Assembly (NCBI GenBank): GCA_035290345.1
Contig: DATDUP010000010.1
Location: 1 to 48,508 of the forward strand
Direction of reading: 5' to 3'
DNA length: 48,508 bases
Source: DATDUP01 sp035290345
GTDB taxonomy: Bacteria; Patescibacteriota; Patescibacteriia; Magasanikbacterales; UBA922
Below, piece by piece: positions 48,196-48,508 of the stretch. Position 1 is the stretch's first letter. The number at the start of each line of letters is the position of its first letter. The notes under the pieces are model-generated. The model did no database searches. It was not told the DNA's origin and saw only the letters and a list, made by a program, of their open reading frames with translations. The position numbers and the translations under genes are program-made.

Positions 48196-48508
48196 ATGGA
48201 TAAAAAAAGAATAATTTTTGCTAGCGGTTTTCTCCTTCTTACCGCCGTCTTTGGTTTCCTCATCTATAAAGTATTCTTCGCCAAAGAAAAAATCACGATC
48301 AAAAAGAAGGTTACCCCGACCGAACAGGTGGGCGGACAATTCCCCACGGCCCAGGAAGGAGGGTTGACCCCCACTATCGTCACTCCTGGAGCGGGGTTAC
48401 CTCAGGCTGGCACAGTTTCTCCCGGTGCGGCAATTACTCCAGCTGGTGGTCCGGGCTTGGCTAAAGTCAAAAAAGAACTAGATGCGGAACTGTCCGGACT
48501 AAAAGTGG
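48196..48508 (+). CDS. Membrane-anchored protein with Pro/Thr/Gly-rich linker, 3' end outside window
   Basis: The frame from ATG 48196 is open to the right edge (104 codons). It begins MDKKRIIFASGFLLLTAVFG, with a single membrane helix (residues 6-25), a charged KEKITIKKK turn, then a linker rich in Pro, Gly and Thr (about residues 38-85). The visible part ends in a helical segment. This looks like an exported or anchored surface protein; the remainder is not visible. It begins 15 bases after the preceding gene, so it is in the same operon. Confidence 0.7.
   Translation, partial: MDKKRIIFASGFLLLTAVFGFLIYKVFFAKEKITIKKKVTPTEQVGGQFPTAQEGGLTPTIVTPGAGLPQAGTVSPGAAITPAGGPGLAKVKKELDAELSGLKV

Noticed and set aside
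1..48508. CRISPR arrays, insertion sequences, phage genes or rRNA genes
   Set aside because: No repeat-spacer arrays, transposase, integrase, capsid or rRNA sequence seen; the only long repeats are the flanking elements at 41-42.5 kb.
1..48508. Recoding of TGA as glycine or tryptophan
   Set aside because: TGA ends mutM, the glycosylase and clpC at the normal family lengths, and Trp is encoded by TGG.

Overview
This 48.5 kb window looks like a chromosomal fragment of a Candidate Phyla Radiation (Patescibacteria) bacterium, probably from the Parcubacteria side. Placement rests on gene content and style, not on a tree. It has a DUF4012-type protein, a very short TsaB, large lineage-type proteins that join a membrane anchor to a beta-propeller, and a compact AT-leaning set of housekeeping genes. 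TGA works as an ordinary stop (mutM and clpC end in it), which argues against the recoded Gracilibacteria/Absconditabacteria. Five tRNA genes are present; three encode the CCA tail.

Layout. 0-3 kb: a partial unknown gene, a tiny membrane protein, a GC-rich unknown gene, a T4 endonuclease V-type pyrimidine-dimer glycosylase and an ATP-grasp ligase. 3-8 kb: a secreted propeller protein, a GNAT acetyltransferase, a methyltransferase, a LysE-type exporter and an orphan phosphohistidine (PEP-utilizing) protein. 8-14 kb: tRNA-Trp, rpmG, tRNA-Thr(GGT), mutM, tRNA-Tyr, tRNA-Thr(TGT), then TPR protein-tpiA-M16 peptidase-glyS, with a T-box leader in front of glyS. 14-24 kb: a long minus-strand operon of HTH regulator, tsaB, GT2, DUF4012, mreB, GT4, holB, Asp-box lipoprotein and frr, mixing envelope building with replication and translation. 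24-27 kb: a plus-strand membrane/propeller protein, then rplJ-rplL behind an L10 leader. 27-30 kb: tRNA-Glu, a GC-rich asparaginase, a structured intergenic stretch, a GC-rich unknown gene and tsaD. 30-40 kb: dnaE, a small membrane protein, rseP-pheS-pheT, and lemA-htpX. 41-42.5 kb: two GC-rich four-helix membrane proteins with near-identical promoters and terminators. 42.5-48.5 kb: phosphomannomutase, then a clpC-type AAA+ gene followed by three surface or membrane proteins.

The most striking pattern is that two kinds of gene are interleaved. Most housekeeping genes are AT-leaning, packed in operons, and start without a recognisable Shine-Dalgarno sequence. About seven isolated genes (1-338, 900-1346, 14244-14789, 27621-28661, 29068-29439, 41048-41614, 41862-42413) are visibly GC-rich, stand alone, and carry strong GGAGG-type ribosome binding sites. 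Most have a near-consensus -35/-10 promoter and long 3' regions with stable hairpins before a terminator. Except for the asparaginase I recognise none of their products. They look like self-contained expression cassettes, and this is the best candidate in the window for something undescribed.

RNA-level regulation is well represented: a T-box (UGGA, matching the usual U73 of tRNA-Gly) before glyS, an L10 leader before rplJ, terminator-like hairpins placed between promoter and start codon at the left edge, and a 32-bp perfect palindrome behind the asparaginase gene.
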